Shown here piece after piece: positions 26,009 through 34,447 of a stretch of DNA of 64,000 nucleotides. Position 1 is the stretch's first letter. Each line of letters starts with the position of its first letter. A program made the translations under genes and the position numbers. Under the pieces are notes generated by a model, which searched no databases, was not told the origin of the DNA, and saw only the letters and a program-made list of their open reading frames with translations. Source of the DNA: Frigoribacterium sp. JB110 (lineage in GTDB: Bacteria; Actinomycetota; Actinomycetes; Actinomycetales; Microbacteriaceae); contig NZ_FUIA01000015.1 of assembly GCF_900163665.1 (NCBI RefSeq), positions 1 through 64,000 of the forward strand, written 5' to 3'.

Positions 26009-27097
26009 ATGGCGACAAAAGAGGAGGCACGAGCAGCGCGGGACGCCAAGCTCGATGAGCTCCATGACCGACTGACAGGCGCGGTCGACCAGATCGTCAC
26101 CGGGGAGGACTGGAAGCGGGCGCTGGAGTTCGCGGCCCGGTTCCGGGCGCGGTCGTTTCGGAACACGCTGCTGATCTGGGCACAGCACCTTGACGCCTTC
26201 GAGCAGGGCGGAGTCGCAGCACCGGAGCCGTCGTATGTCGCCGGCTACAGGCAGTGGCAGACCCTGGGCCGGCAGGTGGAGAAGGGCCAGCCGGGGTACA
26301 TGATCTTCGCCCCGGTCACGGGCCGGTTTGCGTCTTCGGCTCCGCAGGATGCCGCCTCGTGGAGACGGTTGGGACGGTTCGAGAAGCCGAAGCCGGGTGA
26401 GGCGGTGCGTTCCCGGATGGTCGGCGCGAAGCCGGCGTATGTGTGGGATGTGTCTCAGACCGCCGGCGAGCCGATCCCGGAGCGTCCGTCGCCGGTGCTG
26501 TTGGAGGGTCAGTCCCCGGAGGGGCTGTGGGCTGGGCTCGCGGGTCTGGTGGAGGCCGAGGGGTTCACGGTGCTGCGGGTCGAGCACGCCGGGTTGATCC
26601 ACGGCGCGAACGGGCTGACGGACTACACGAATCGCACGGTCGCGGTGCGGGCGGATATGGATGATGCCGCGCAGGTGAAGACCCTCGCCCATGAGCTCGC
26701 GCATGTGAAGCTGCACGGTCCGGACAACCCGGACGCATCGGGGCATCGCGGGATCGGTGAGGTGGAGGCGGAGTCGGTGGCGTTGATGATCGGCGCCGCG
26801 CACGGCATGGACACCACCGCCTACACGATCCCGTATGTCTCCGGGTGGGCGGGCACGGTGAAGGACAAGGACCCGGCTGAGGTTGTGCAGGCCACCGGCG
26901 AGCGAGTCCGCAAGGCCGCCGGGGCGATCCTCGATGCCCTCGATACCGCCCAGATCGGTGTCGGCGACCCGCCCGAACTGACCCGCGACACGGTGCGCGC
27001 CGAACGCACACCACACGCCGCGGCGCGGAACCAGTCGGCGCCGGTGGAGCCACCACGGGCGTCGAGGGCGGCGGACGCGGTGGCGAGGAGTCTGTGA
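26009..27097 (+). CDS. ArdC-like antirestriction/ssDNA-binding protein with HExxH motif
   Basis: 362 residues. The N-terminal part fits the ArdC/DUF1738 domain (RFRARSFRNTLLIWAQ, then YRQWQTLGRQVEKG), known to bind single-stranded DNA. The second part is a zincin-like peptidase domain with THE-type motif LAHELAHVKLH and a downstream glutamate in GEVEAESVALMI. ArdC proteins protect incoming plasmid DNA from restriction early in conjugation. It is the first gene of the maintenance/transfer operon, with a strong site (GGGAGGAGG). Its stop overlaps the next start. Confidence 0.85.
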   Translation: MATKEEARAARDAKLDELHDRLTGAVDQIVTGEDWKRALEFAARFRARSFRNTLLIWAQHLDAFEQGGVAAPEPSYVAGYRQWQTLGRQVEKGQPGYMIFAPVTGRFASSAPQDAASWRRLGRFEKPKPGEAVRSRMVGAKPAYVWDVSQTAGEPIPERPSPVLLEGQSPEGLWAGLAGLVEAEGFTVLRVEHAGLIHGANGLTDYTNRTVAVRADMDDAAQVKTLAHELAHVKLHGPDNPDASGHRGIGEVEAESVALMIGAAHGMDTTAYTIPYVSGWAGTVKDKDPAEVVQATGERVRKAAGAILDALDTAQIGVGDPPELTRDTVRAERTPHAAARNQSAPVEPPRASRAADAVARSL

Positions 27098-28008
27098 TGC
27101 GTCCCGCAGAGTTGTTCGCCCACGTTGCCGATGTTCCGCTGCCTGTGGCCGCGACACGGTTCGCGCAGGCAGGGGTGCCGGTTTTCCCGTGCGTGCCGGG
27201 CGGGAAGCGGCCAGTGGTGGAGGGCGGGTTCCACGCCGCGAGCAGCGACCCTGCGCAGATCACCGGCTGGTGGCGGCGGTGGCCGGCCGCGAACATCGGC
27301 GTCCCCACGGGGGCTGTCTCCGGGCTGGTGGTGGTCGATGTGGATGTGCATGGGCCGGTCGATGGGCGGGCCAGCTTTGACCGTGCCGCCGCTGAGGGTC
27401 TGGTGACGGGCTGGGAAGCGTTGGTGCGTACCCCCACAGGCGGGATGCACGCCTACTATCCGGTCACGCCGGGGATCGAGCAGCGGTCTTGGCAGGCCGG
27501 TGGTGCCGGGGTCGACTTTCGTGGCGATGGCGGGTACATCATCGTCCCGCCCTCCGCGCGCACGATCGACGGCGCCATCGCGGTCTATCGGATCATGAAG
27601 GCCGGTGCTGGTCCTGCGAGCCGGGTGGATGGGCGCGCGCTGCGGGACTTCCTCGACCCGCGCCCTGAGCCTCGTCCCCGCCCCGGTGCGGGGGACCCGG
27701 TGGGTCGGGCGGACGCGGAACGGTTGGCGCGGTGGCTGGGCAGGCAGGACACCGACCGGAACCTCAAACTGTTCTGGGCGTCGTGTCGTCTCGCCGAGGG
27801 CGGCGTCCCGATGGCCGATGCGCTGGATGCGGTGCTGACCGCGGCGAAGTCGGACTTCGGGCCGAGGGAGATCACCGCGACCGTCCGCTCCGCCTACCGT
27901 GCCGTCCACCCCGCCCCCGCACGTCAGGCCTCATCGGAGCGGGCCGGGGGCGGATGGTTCGCCCGCACCGCCCCGGCACGATCCGCGCCGACAGGTCGGG
28001 GGCTGTGA
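27097..28008 (+). CDS. Bifunctional primase/polymerase (prim-pol) protein
   Basis: 303 residues. The prim-pol fold is marked by GVPVFPCVPGGKRPVV, the metal-binding DVDVHG after VVV, GGMHAYYPV and GVDFRGDGGYIIVPPS. Such proteins make primers or copy DNA on plasmids and ICEs. No helicase domain is attached, so priming must pair with another helicase, perhaps that of the relaxase. ATG 27097 overlaps the preceding stop; GTG 27094 is an alternative. It probably serves complementary-strand synthesis after transfer, or replication of the excised circle. Confidence 0.88.
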   Translation: MRPAELFAHVADVPLPVAATRFAQAGVPVFPCVPGGKRPVVEGGFHAASSDPAQITGWWRRWPAANIGVPTGAVSGLVVVDVDVHGPVDGRASFDRAAAEGLVTGWEALVRTPTGGMHAYYPVTPGIEQRSWQAGGAGVDFRGDGGYIIVPPSARTIDGAIAVYRIMKAGAGPASRVDGRALRDFLDPRPEPRPRPGAGDPVGRADAERLARWLGRQDTDRNLKLFWASCRLAEGGVPMADALDAVLTAAKSDFGPREITATVRSAYRAVHPAPARQASSERAGGGWFARTAPARSAPTGRGL

Positions 28009-28658
28009 TGACGGTGGGGAGGGGACGGCGCTGGGCGGCGGTGACGGCGGTGGCCGGGACGGTGTTCATCGCCGCTGGCGCGTTCTGGCTGTCGTTCACC
28101 GCACTGGCCGACCTTGCCGCCCGCTCCGGTGTCGGGGCGGCGCAGGCGTGGGCGTGGCCGCTGATTGTGGACGGCATCATCGTCGTCGCCACGGTCGCGG
28201 TCGTCGCGCTGGCAGGACACCGCTCAGCCTGGTACCCGTGGGCGCTGCTGGCCGCCGGTGCGGTGGTGTCCGTGACCGCCAACGCCATCCATGCGGTCGT
28301 GGCCGCCGATGCGGACGTGCCGGGGGTGCTGGCCGCGTCGGTGGCGGCCGTGCCGCCGCTGGTGCTGCTGGCGATCACGCACCTGACCGTCATTCTCACC
28401 CGCCCCATCCCCGCACCCCAGGGCGGGCAGGCGAGGGCATCGGAGCCGTCTGCCGAACCCAGTGAGGCAGAGGCCGACGGGCTGTCGGCCCTGGCCGGTC
28501 CGGTGCCGGTGGGGCGTGAGGTGGCGGTGCTGCTGCGGGAGGAGGAGGGCTGGTCGAACAAGCAGATCGCCCGCCACCTGGGCGTGCATCCCTCCACAGT
28601 CGGCCGCTGGTTCGCCCGCCCGGCCCTGCCCGCCCCAGAGAGTGAGGAGACACTATGA
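28008..28658 (+). CDS. DUF2637 membrane protein with C-terminal helix-turn-helix
   Basis: 216 residues. Four hydrophobic segments fill residues 10-130, in the pattern of DUF2637/SpdB-like proteins of actinobacterial conjugative elements. A linker rich in Glu, Ala and Pro leads to a helix-turn-helix (EEGWSNKQIARHLGVHPSTVGRWF). A membrane-tethered DNA-binding protein could anchor element DNA at the membrane for transfer or segregation. The ATG overlaps the prim-pol stop and its stop overlaps the next start. Confidence 0.82.
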   Translation: MTVGRGRRWAAVTAVAGTVFIAAGAFWLSFTALADLAARSGVGAAQAWAWPLIVDGIIVVATVAVVALAGHRSAWYPWALLAAGAVVSVTANAIHAVVAADADVPGVLAASVAAVPPLVLLAITHLTVILTRPIPAPQGGQARASEPSAEPSEAEADGLSALAGPVPVGREVAVLLREEEGWSNKQIARHLGVHPSTVGRWFARPALPAPESEETL

Positions 28659-29104
28659 GCGACACCGAACAGCACACCGGGATGCTCCATGAGAACCCCG
28701 CGTCCCGCCTGGGACCGTCTGCGTCGCCCGAGGAGGGCTTGCGGACGGGCGACGCTGGGGAGGTGTCGGAGCTGGCCCGGCACGGCGACCCGTCCAACCC
28801 TGCCACGGCGACGGAGAAGCCGACGGGCAAGCGTCGCCCGGGGGTGGAGTGGGTGCGTCCCTCCGATCTGCTCGCTTCGCGTCTGGGGAGGGTTGCTGGG
28901 CAGGGTATCGACTTCCAGGCAGAGCTGGCCCGCCGCGCCCGCCGTGTGCACGGCCACGCCTACCGACGCACCCGCACCGCTGCCGGGTCGGGGGCGCGGG
29001 TAGTGAGCGAGCGGGCACGGCGGCTGCCGCCGGTGTCGGCGTTTGGGCGCGGGAGCGCCGAACGGCACTCGTGGGTGTCTCGCTCCGGGATCGGGTTGGG
29101 GTGA
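28655..29104 (+). CDS. Element protein of unknown function
   Basis: 149 residues, polar and low in hydrophobic segments. The N-terminal half looks disordered; a more ordered stretch begins at GVEWVRPSDLLASRLGRVAGQGIDFQAELARRARR, here read in parts, and ends in a basic C-terminus. I know no function. The start overlaps the previous stop (ATGA), which supports it as a real member of the operon. DNA binding would fit its charge but is not shown. Confidence 0.65.
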   Translation: MSDTEQHTGMLHENPASRLGPSASPEEGLRTGDAGEVSELARHGDPSNPATATEKPTGKRRPGVEWVRPSDLLASRLGRVAGQGIDFQAELARRARRVHGHAYRRTRTAAGSGARVVSERARRLPPVSAFGRGSAERHSWVSRSGIGLG

Positions 29105-29185
29105 CGTGCCATGCGCGTCCCTGGCGATCCGGCGAGCGCGGCGGCTGGGAGACGCGCGTGCACCTGCTGTTCAGGAGGTGCAGAC

Positions 29186-30049
29186 ATGCCTACACCACGC
29201 ACCCGTGAGAACCGGAACCGTTTTGAGGACTCCGAGGCGCTGCGCGCCCTGCTGACCAGACTCCACGACGCCGGCAAAGGCGCGTGGCGGCATGACCCGG
29301 AAGCGGCCGCGTTGATGCGGCACGCGGCCGACAAGTACGCGGCCTTGGCCCGCAAGCACGGTCTGGACCCGTGGGAGGCCGCCAGCGCGGCGTTCGAGGC
29401 AATGCGCGGGGCTGCGACCCGGAAGGCGGATGACCCGTGGGCGGTGGTCACCCGCGCGGTGCAGAGGACCTGCATCGGTGAGGAGCGCGGCAACGGGCTG
29501 CTCTGCTCGGTGCATCAGGCACGCAGGCCCCGCTATTCGGTGTTCCACGACGCGGAGCGGTTCAGCGACCGGGAGAACCCGCTGCCCGACTACCACCCCG
29601 CATTCCACATCGACCCGTTCGCCGACGACCCCCACGAGCCTGGCGAGGAGGAGCAGGGCCGGTTGGAGCAGAGGATGAACGTCGGCTCGGCGGTGGATGA
29701 CACGATCGCGTTGCTGAGCTGGGTGGGCTGGGACCCGGTGACCGCGAGGGCTGCGGTGGAGTACATCACCGGGCGGCTGGCCGAATCCGTCTCGCGGGCG
29801 TCGGCGTTCGAGACGCTGCGCCGCGACCGGCAGGCCCGCGCCCTCCTGGACGTGCCGGGCAGCTCGTGGACGAGCCTGCTGCGGGTGGTGCTGGGCAACC
29901 CCGACCCGGTTTTGGCGCGCACCAACGCAGGTCGTGGCCTGCTGGTGCGGCTGCTGAACCGGGAACCGTTGCGGGCGCTGCTGCGCGACGACGACATCGT
30001 GCTCACCGCGGGTCTTGCCGCCCCCGACACGGGGAGCGAGGGGCCATGA
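29186..30049 (+). CDS. Element protein of unknown function, helical
   Basis: 287 residues from ATG 29186, chosen because AGGAGGTG lies five bases upstream; an upstream in-frame ATG at 29111 lacks this. The protein is rich in helices, with HGLDPWEAASAAFEAMR, DDPWAVVTRAVQRTCI and a C-terminal SSWTSLLRVVLGNPDPVLA. The layout loosely recalls a sigma-factor-like DNA-binding protein, but there is no clear region 2 or 4 motif, so function is left open. The stop overlaps the ParB-like start, so the two are co-translated and may work together. Confidence 0.7.
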   Translation: MPTPRTRENRNRFEDSEALRALLTRLHDAGKGAWRHDPEAAALMRHAADKYAALARKHGLDPWEAASAAFEAMRGAATRKADDPWAVVTRAVQRTCIGEERGNGLLCSVHQARRPRYSVFHDAERFSDRENPLPDYHPAFHIDPFADDPHEPGEEEQGRLEQRMNVGSAVDDTIALLSWVGWDPVTARAAVEYITGRLAESVSRASAFETLRRDRQARALLDVPGSSWTSLLRVVLGNPDPVLARTNAGRGLLVRLLNREPLRALLRDDDIVLTAGLAAPDTGSEGP

Positions 30050-31152
30050 GCACCGTCCCTGCCGGGTACGTCGAGCTGGAGCGTGCCGTGGACTCCATCG
30101 GTGTCGGGCGTCGGCACCGTCAGGACTACGGCGACCTGGCCCCGATGGTCGAGTCGATCCGCCGTAACGGGCTCCTCCAGCCGATCACGATCACCCTGGA
30201 CGGGCACCTCATCTGCGGTGCCAGACGGCTCGCGGCGATCAAACAGCTCGGGTGGAAAACGGTCAACGTGTGGGTGCGGTCCGGGGTCTCGGACCGGCTC
30301 GGGCAGCTCCTGGCCGAGCAGGACGACAACCTGCTGCACAAGCCGCTGACCCAGTTCGAGGCCGCCGCCCTCTACCGTGAGCTGAAGGCCCTGCTCGCCG
30401 AGGGCGCCGCCCGCCGCCAGGAGGCGACCCGGTTCCAGCCCGCCGAGCAGGGCGGGCAGGACGGTGGCGTTAACTTAACGGCACCGTGGGACTCGACCCC
30501 TGGTGAGGCGGCGGTGCAGGCCGCGCTGATGGTCACCGGCCGCGACTCTCACACCACGCTGGAACGCATCGGCCGGCTCGAAGACCTCGCCGCCGACCTC
30601 ACCCAGCCCGAGTCGGTGCGGCAGCGCGCGGCAGAGGAGGTCGAACGGGTCAAGGCCGGCGGGAGCGTCTACCCTTCCCACCTGCGCGTCAACGCCGAAC
30701 TCTCCCTCGTCGAGCTCGACCAGATCGCCGCCGACCCCGCCCAGCCCGCCGCGGTGCGGGATCGGGCGCGGGGTGAGGCGGCGACGGTGCGGGACGCCGC
30801 GGAGCGCCAGGCGCGGGCGGCGGAGCTGGAACTGTTGGCGCAGGACGCGCTCGCCCGCGTCAAGACGATGAAAGCGACCGGCCGCAAACCCCAGCGGGCG
30901 CCGCTTGCGGCGGTCGAGGATCGGGGGGAGCCGGTGCCGTTCCCGCTGACGGTGTTCGTCGCGATCTGGGACGACATGGCCGGCTGGTGGCTGCACCACG
31001 ACCCCGAACAGGTCGGCCCGGCACTGACCGACGAGCAATGGTCCCGGTTCGAGGAGACCATCGCCGGGACGCTGACGTTCGCCGACGCCGCCCGCATCGC
31101 CCGCGCGACGCCGGCCGAGGCCGATCCGGGGCGGGTCGAGCACATCGCCTGA
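30046..31152 (+). CDS. ParB-like partition/regulatory protein
   Basis: 368 residues. The N-terminal ParB/Srx domain has YGDLAPMVESIRRNGLLQPI, DGHLICGARRLAAIKQLGW and QDDNLLHKPLTQFEAAALY. ParB proteins bind centromere-like sites and use CTP. The middle is a charged helical region and the C-terminus (VFVAIWDDMAGWWLHHDPE) is unlike chromosomal ParB. No ParA lies in the window, so it may act as a nucleoid-type or regulatory protein of the element rather than a full partition system. Confidence 0.85.
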   Translation: MSTVPAGYVELERAVDSIGVGRRHRQDYGDLAPMVESIRRNGLLQPITITLDGHLICGARRLAAIKQLGWKTVNVWVRSGVSDRLGQLLAEQDDNLLHKPLTQFEAAALYRELKALLAEGAARRQEATRFQPAEQGGQDGGVNLTAPWDSTPGEAAVQAALMVTGRDSHTTLERIGRLEDLAADLTQPESVRQRAAEEVERVKAGGSVYPSHLRVNAELSLVELDQIAADPAQPAAVRDRARGEAATVRDAAERQARAAELELLAQDALARVKTMKATGRKPQRAPLAAVEDRGEPVPFPLTVFVAIWDDMAGWWLHHDPEQVGPALTDEQWSRFEETIAGTLTFADAARIARATPAEADPGRVEHIA

Positions 31153-31253
31153 CAGCGCCCCCGGAGTCTTGACAAGGCAAACGCAGTGACAGGTGTGGGG
31201 TGTGCACCTTGTTGGCGACCGCTCTTACTGTCGCCTTCTGGGAGGACCCGCTG

Positions 31254-31955
31254 ATGGACCCCGCTGCCACACCCGTTGACCGTCGGCGCCGCCGCCTGCT
31301 GATCGCCACCGTCGCTGGTGGCCTGGTGCTGCTCCTGCTGATCGGTGTCGGCATCTATGGGCTGCTGCGCGGCCCGGTACCCCGCACCGACACCACCCCT
31401 GCCGATCCGCCGGTCTCGGCCACGACGGCACCGCCGTCCGGCACGACGGGGGAAGGGCCGGTGGCGGTGCCGCCGGCGGGCGGCCCGGAGGAGTTCGCTC
31501 GCGCGGTCGCGCAGGCCCTGTTCACCTGGGACACCACCAGCGGGTACGCGCCGGTCGACTACGCGCAGGTGCTCGCCGATGTCGCCGCCGATGATGAGGC
31601 AGACGCTGTGGCCGGCGATGTCCGCGCCTACCTGCCGACCGTGGAGGCCTGGGGGCAGCTGCGGCGGTACCAGACCCGCCAGTGGCTCACCATCGACACC
31701 ATCACGGTGCCGGACGCGTGGGAGACCGCCGTCGCGCAGGCAGCCCCCGGCCAGATTCCCGCCGGGGCGGTCGCCTACACCATCGACGGCACCCGGCACC
31801 GGGACGGCACCTGGGGCACACAAGCCGTGGACGCGTCCCGGCCGGTGACGTTCACCGTGTTCCTCGTCTGCACCCCGGCTGTCACCAACCGTGGCGTCAC
31901 CGGCCTCACCTGTGCGCTGCTGCGGCTGTCCCAGCTGGACAACCCCCTCCGCTGA
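31254..31955 (+). CDS. Membrane-anchored conjugation protein, VirB8/TcpC-like candidate
   Basis: 233 residues from ATG 31254 with GGAGG eight bases upstream. A basic cytoplasmic head (VDRRRRRLL) precedes one membrane span, a Pro/Thr/Gly-rich linker and an extracytoplasmic domain of about 150 residues. This topology, a single span plus an NTF2-sized outer domain, is that of VirB8/TcpC assembly proteins of type IV secretion. No sequence motif proves the match; position directly before the cell-wall hydrolase supports it. Confidence 0.65.
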   Translation: MDPAATPVDRRRRRLLIATVAGGLVLLLLIGVGIYGLLRGPVPRTDTTPADPPVSATTAPPSGTTGEGPVAVPPAGGPEEFARAVAQALFTWDTTSGYAPVDYAQVLADVAADDEADAVAGDVRAYLPTVEAWGQLRRYQTRQWLTIDTITVPDAWETAVAQAAPGQIPAGAVAYTIDGTRHRDGTWGTQAVDASRPVTFTVFLVCTPAVTNRGVTGLTCALLRLSQLDNPLR

Positions 31956-31961
31956 GAACAG

Positions 31962-33137
31962 GTGATCGTCGTGTTGAAGAAGCTCGCCGCCCTCGCCGTC
32001 GCCCTGCTGTTCCTGGCCCCCTCGATCATGCTGGTCGGGGTCGCGGCGCTGGTGAACCCGGCGATGACCGCCTGCGCGCCGGGATCACTGCTCGTCGGCC
32101 CGATCCCGGACTCGCTGACCGCCACCACCCGCAACGGGGAGACCGTCGTCCTGGATCGGCAACAGCTCACCCACGCCGCGACGATCATCATCATCGGCGG
32201 GAAGACAGCGGGTGTGGGGCGGCCGGGCGTGGTGATCGCGCTGATGGCGGCGCTGACCGAGTCGCACCTGCGGATGCTCGCCAACACCGGCACATACCCC
32301 GAGTCGGGGAACTACCCCAACGACGGCAACGGCTCCGACCACGACAGCCTGGGCCTGTTCCAGATGCGCCCCCAGTCCGGGTGGGGCACCGTCGCAGAGC
32401 TGATGGACCCGACTTATCAGGCACGCGCGTTCTACGGCGGACCCACCGGACCCAACTATCCGAGCCCCAGGGGTCTGCTCGACATTCCCGGCTGGCAGCA
32501 GCTCGATCCCGGCGAGGCCGCCCAGGCGGTCGAGGTCAGCGCGTTCCCGGACCGGTATCAGAACTATCAGCCGGTCGCCGAAGCGATCCTGGCGGCGCTG
32601 ACCCGCCCTGCACCTTCCGGTGGAGGTGGAGACCCGGTGGTGCCGGAGACCACCCGGATCGTGTTCCCCCTACCGGAAGGCACCTGGGTGCGCACCAGCC
32701 CGTTCGGATGGCGCATCCATCCGATCACCGGGGAACGCGCCTTCCACTCCGGCTCGGATTTCGCCGCAGCGGACGGCACCCCGATCCTCGCCGCCGCCGA
32801 CGGAATCGTGCAGGTCGCGGAGTTCTCCGGCGGGTACGGCGGGCTGATCGTCATCGAGCACACCGTCCAGGAACAGCGCGTCGCGACCTACTACGCGCAT
32901 ATGTGGGAGCACGGCATCCACGTCACCGCAGGGCAGATGGTCACCGCAGGTCAGCACATCGGCGATGTCGGATCGAGCGGGATGTCCACCGGCCCGCACC
33001 TGCACTTCGAGGTCTACCCCGGCGGGCGGGGCGCAGAACCCGTTGACGGAGATGCGTGGCTAACCGAGCACGGCGCCGAAGGCATCACCGGCGGAGACAC
33101 CGCCCTGGCCGCCTGCACAGCAGGGGGTGGGCGCTGA
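31962..33137 (+). CDS. Conjugation cell-wall hydrolase: lysozyme-like plus M23 peptidase
   Basis: Opens the peptidoglycan for the transfer channel, the role of VirB1-type proteins. After an N-terminal signal or membrane segment comes a transglycosylase-like domain (LMAALTESHLRML, DSLGLFQMRPQSGWG). From about residue 225 follows an M23 LytM peptidase with TSPFGWRIHP, FHSGSDFAA and GPHLHFEV, which holds the zinc ligands. 391 residues from GTG 31962; GTG 31971 is also possible. It sits among the secretion genes, and its stop overlaps the first pilin-like gene. Confidence 0.92.
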   Translation: MIVVLKKLAALAVALLFLAPSIMLVGVAALVNPAMTACAPGSLLVGPIPDSLTATTRNGETVVLDRQQLTHAATIIIIGGKTAGVGRPGVVIALMAALTESHLRMLANTGTYPESGNYPNDGNGSDHDSLGLFQMRPQSGWGTVAELMDPTYQARAFYGGPTGPNYPSPRGLLDIPGWQQLDPGEAAQAVEVSAFPDRYQNYQPVAEAILAALTRPAPSGGGGDPVVPETTRIVFPLPEGTWVRTSPFGWRIHPITGERAFHSGSDFAAADGTPILAAADGIVQVAEFSGGYGGLIVIEHTVQEQRVATYYAHMWEHGIHVTAGQMVTAGQHIGDVGSSGMSTGPHLHFEVYPGGRGAEPVDGDAWLTEHGAEGITGGDTALAACTAGGGR

Positions 33138-33403
33138 TGGACGTGTTCCCCGATTTCGGTGGCGTCGGCGGCGCGAGTGACCTGCGAGCGATCGTCGGGG
33201 CACTGCTGATGTTCGTCCTCATCATCGCGGTACTGATGCTGATCGTCTGCGCGATCGTCTGGGCTGTCGCTTCCTCCTCCGGCAACTATCAGGCGGCCAC
33301 CAAAGCCCGCACCGGCCTGTTTGTGTCCGTGGGCGCGACCGCCCTGGCCGGCGCCGGAGTCGCCTGGATGAACTTCCTCCTCGGCGTCGGCACCCGGCTC
33401 TGA
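33137..33403 (+). CDS. Pilin-like small membrane protein, copy 1 (DUF6112-type)
   Basis: 88 residues with a polar N-terminus and two membrane spans (LLMFVLIIAVLMLIVCAIVW and VGATALAGAGVAWMNFLLGV). Size, two spans and location fit a TrbC/VirB2-like or DUF6112 protein of actinobacterial ICEs. It is a clear paralogue of the protein at 34144: both share LRxIVGA, AIVW and a final NFxxGVG. Start overlaps the hydrolase stop. Confidence 0.78.
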   Translation: MDVFPDFGGVGGASDLRAIVGALLMFVLIIAVLMLIVCAIVWAVASSSGNYQAATKARTGLFVSVGATALAGAGVAWMNFLLGVGTRL

Positions 33404-33420
33404 CCGCGCCCACAGGGTCG

Positions 33421-34068
33421 TCAGCCCGTGTGCTGGGAGTAGAACATGCCGAGCCGGGCGGAGAACTCGTCAGGCATCTGCGTGTTCCATTCGTGGCCGG
33501 CGCCGGGAACGATCTGGAGTTGCGCACCGGGGATGCCTACGGCGAGCTGGCGGGCGGCCGGCAGATTCGGGCGGTCCTTGCTGCCGCATAGAACAAGCGT
33601 CGGCGCGGCGATCCGTGCAAGCTCTCCTCGGAAATCAACCCTGCGGATCGTGTCCAGCACACCGAGCAACGGCTTCTTGCTCATCCCCGGAGCAGTCACC
33701 ATCCGAGACGGTAGAACACGCATGATCGCACCATGCACGCCCATCAGGACCGGATTCGGATGCACCTGCCCGCCTGAGATCACCAATGACGCCACGCGCT
33801 CCGGGTAATCGAGCGCGAACCAGGTGGCGACCATCGCCCCCAGGGACAGGCCGCACAGATGCGCGACCTGCGCATCCCGCTTGTCGAGCTCGTCCCGCAC
33901 CGCTCGTGCCGCCGCGGGGAGCGAGAACGTGGCCGTGTCGCCGTCGCGGAGCCCCGGCAACTGCACCGCGACCCCGGCCATCCCCGCAGGAAGCGCCGAG
34001 AGCTGCGCATCCCAAGACTGCGGGCCTGCACCGATGCCGTGCAGGAACACCACCGTCTGATCGCTCAT
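33421..34068 (-). CDS. Alpha/beta hydrolase inserted in the transfer operon
   Basis: 215-residue hydrolase with oxyanion-side HGIGAGPQSW, nucleophile elbow GLSLGAM, an acid after LVLCGSKDRPNL and catalytic His in GAGHEWN. The substrate is unknown; the fold covers esterases, lactonases and peroxidases. It is the only minus-strand gene between 26009 and 43758 and lies exactly between two paralogous pilin-like genes. This marks it as cargo acquired by the transfer operon, or a local duplication event. Confidence 0.88.
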   Translation of the reverse strand: MSDQTVVFLHGIGAGPQSWDAQLSALPAGMAGVAVQLPGLRDGDTATFSLPAAARAVRDELDKRDAQVAHLCGLSLGAMVATWFALDYPERVASLVISGGQVHPNPVLMGVHGAIMRVLPSRMVTAPGMSKKPLLGVLDTIRRVDFRGELARIAAPTLVLCGSKDRPNLPAARQLAVGIPGAQLQIVPGAGHEWNTQMPDEFSARLGMFYSQHTG

Positions 34069-34143
34069 CTCATCGAGTTTACGGAGCGCCCGGTGCACCT
34101 GACGTTCGAGAACACGTCTCACGAAACAGTCAGGAGCCCCATC

Positions 34144-34413
34144 GTGATCGACATCGACCCCAACAGTTCGGGTCTTCCCGGTATCGAGCAGCTGCGCATC
34201 ATCGTCGGCGCGGTGATGACGGTCGGCCTCATCCTCTCCATCCTCGCCCTGATCGTCTCGGCGATCGTGTGGGGGTTCGGCGCGAACTCCTCCAACCCGC
34301 ACCTCGCGTCGCGAGGGAAGGTGGGCGTGCTCGTCTCGTGCGGGGCGGCGATCATCTGCGGTGCCGCGGTGACGCTCATCAACTTCTTCTGGGGCGTGGG
34401 GCAAGCGGTATGA
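34144..34413 (+). CDS. Pilin-like small membrane protein, copy 2 (DUF6112-type)
   Basis: 89 residues from GTG 34144. Polar start (MIDIDPNSSGLPGIEQ) and two membrane spans, with GLILSILALIVSAIVWGFG and CGAAIICGAAVTLINFFWGV. The same layout and many identical residues as the protein at 33137. One of the two may be the major pilin and the other a minor subunit. It is followed after 34 bases by the TrbL-like gene. Confidence 0.78.
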   Translation: MIDIDPNSSGLPGIEQLRIIVGAVMTVGLILSILALIVSAIVWGFGANSSNPHLASRGKVGVLVSCGAAIICGAAVTLINFFWGVGQAV

Positions 34414-34447
34414 GCTCCCGAATCCTGGATGACGCGGAGCCGGGCTC

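Noticed and set aside
30046..31152. A full ParAB partition system
   Set aside because: No ParA-type ATPase with a deviant Walker motif lies near the ParB-like gene, so only ParB is claimed.
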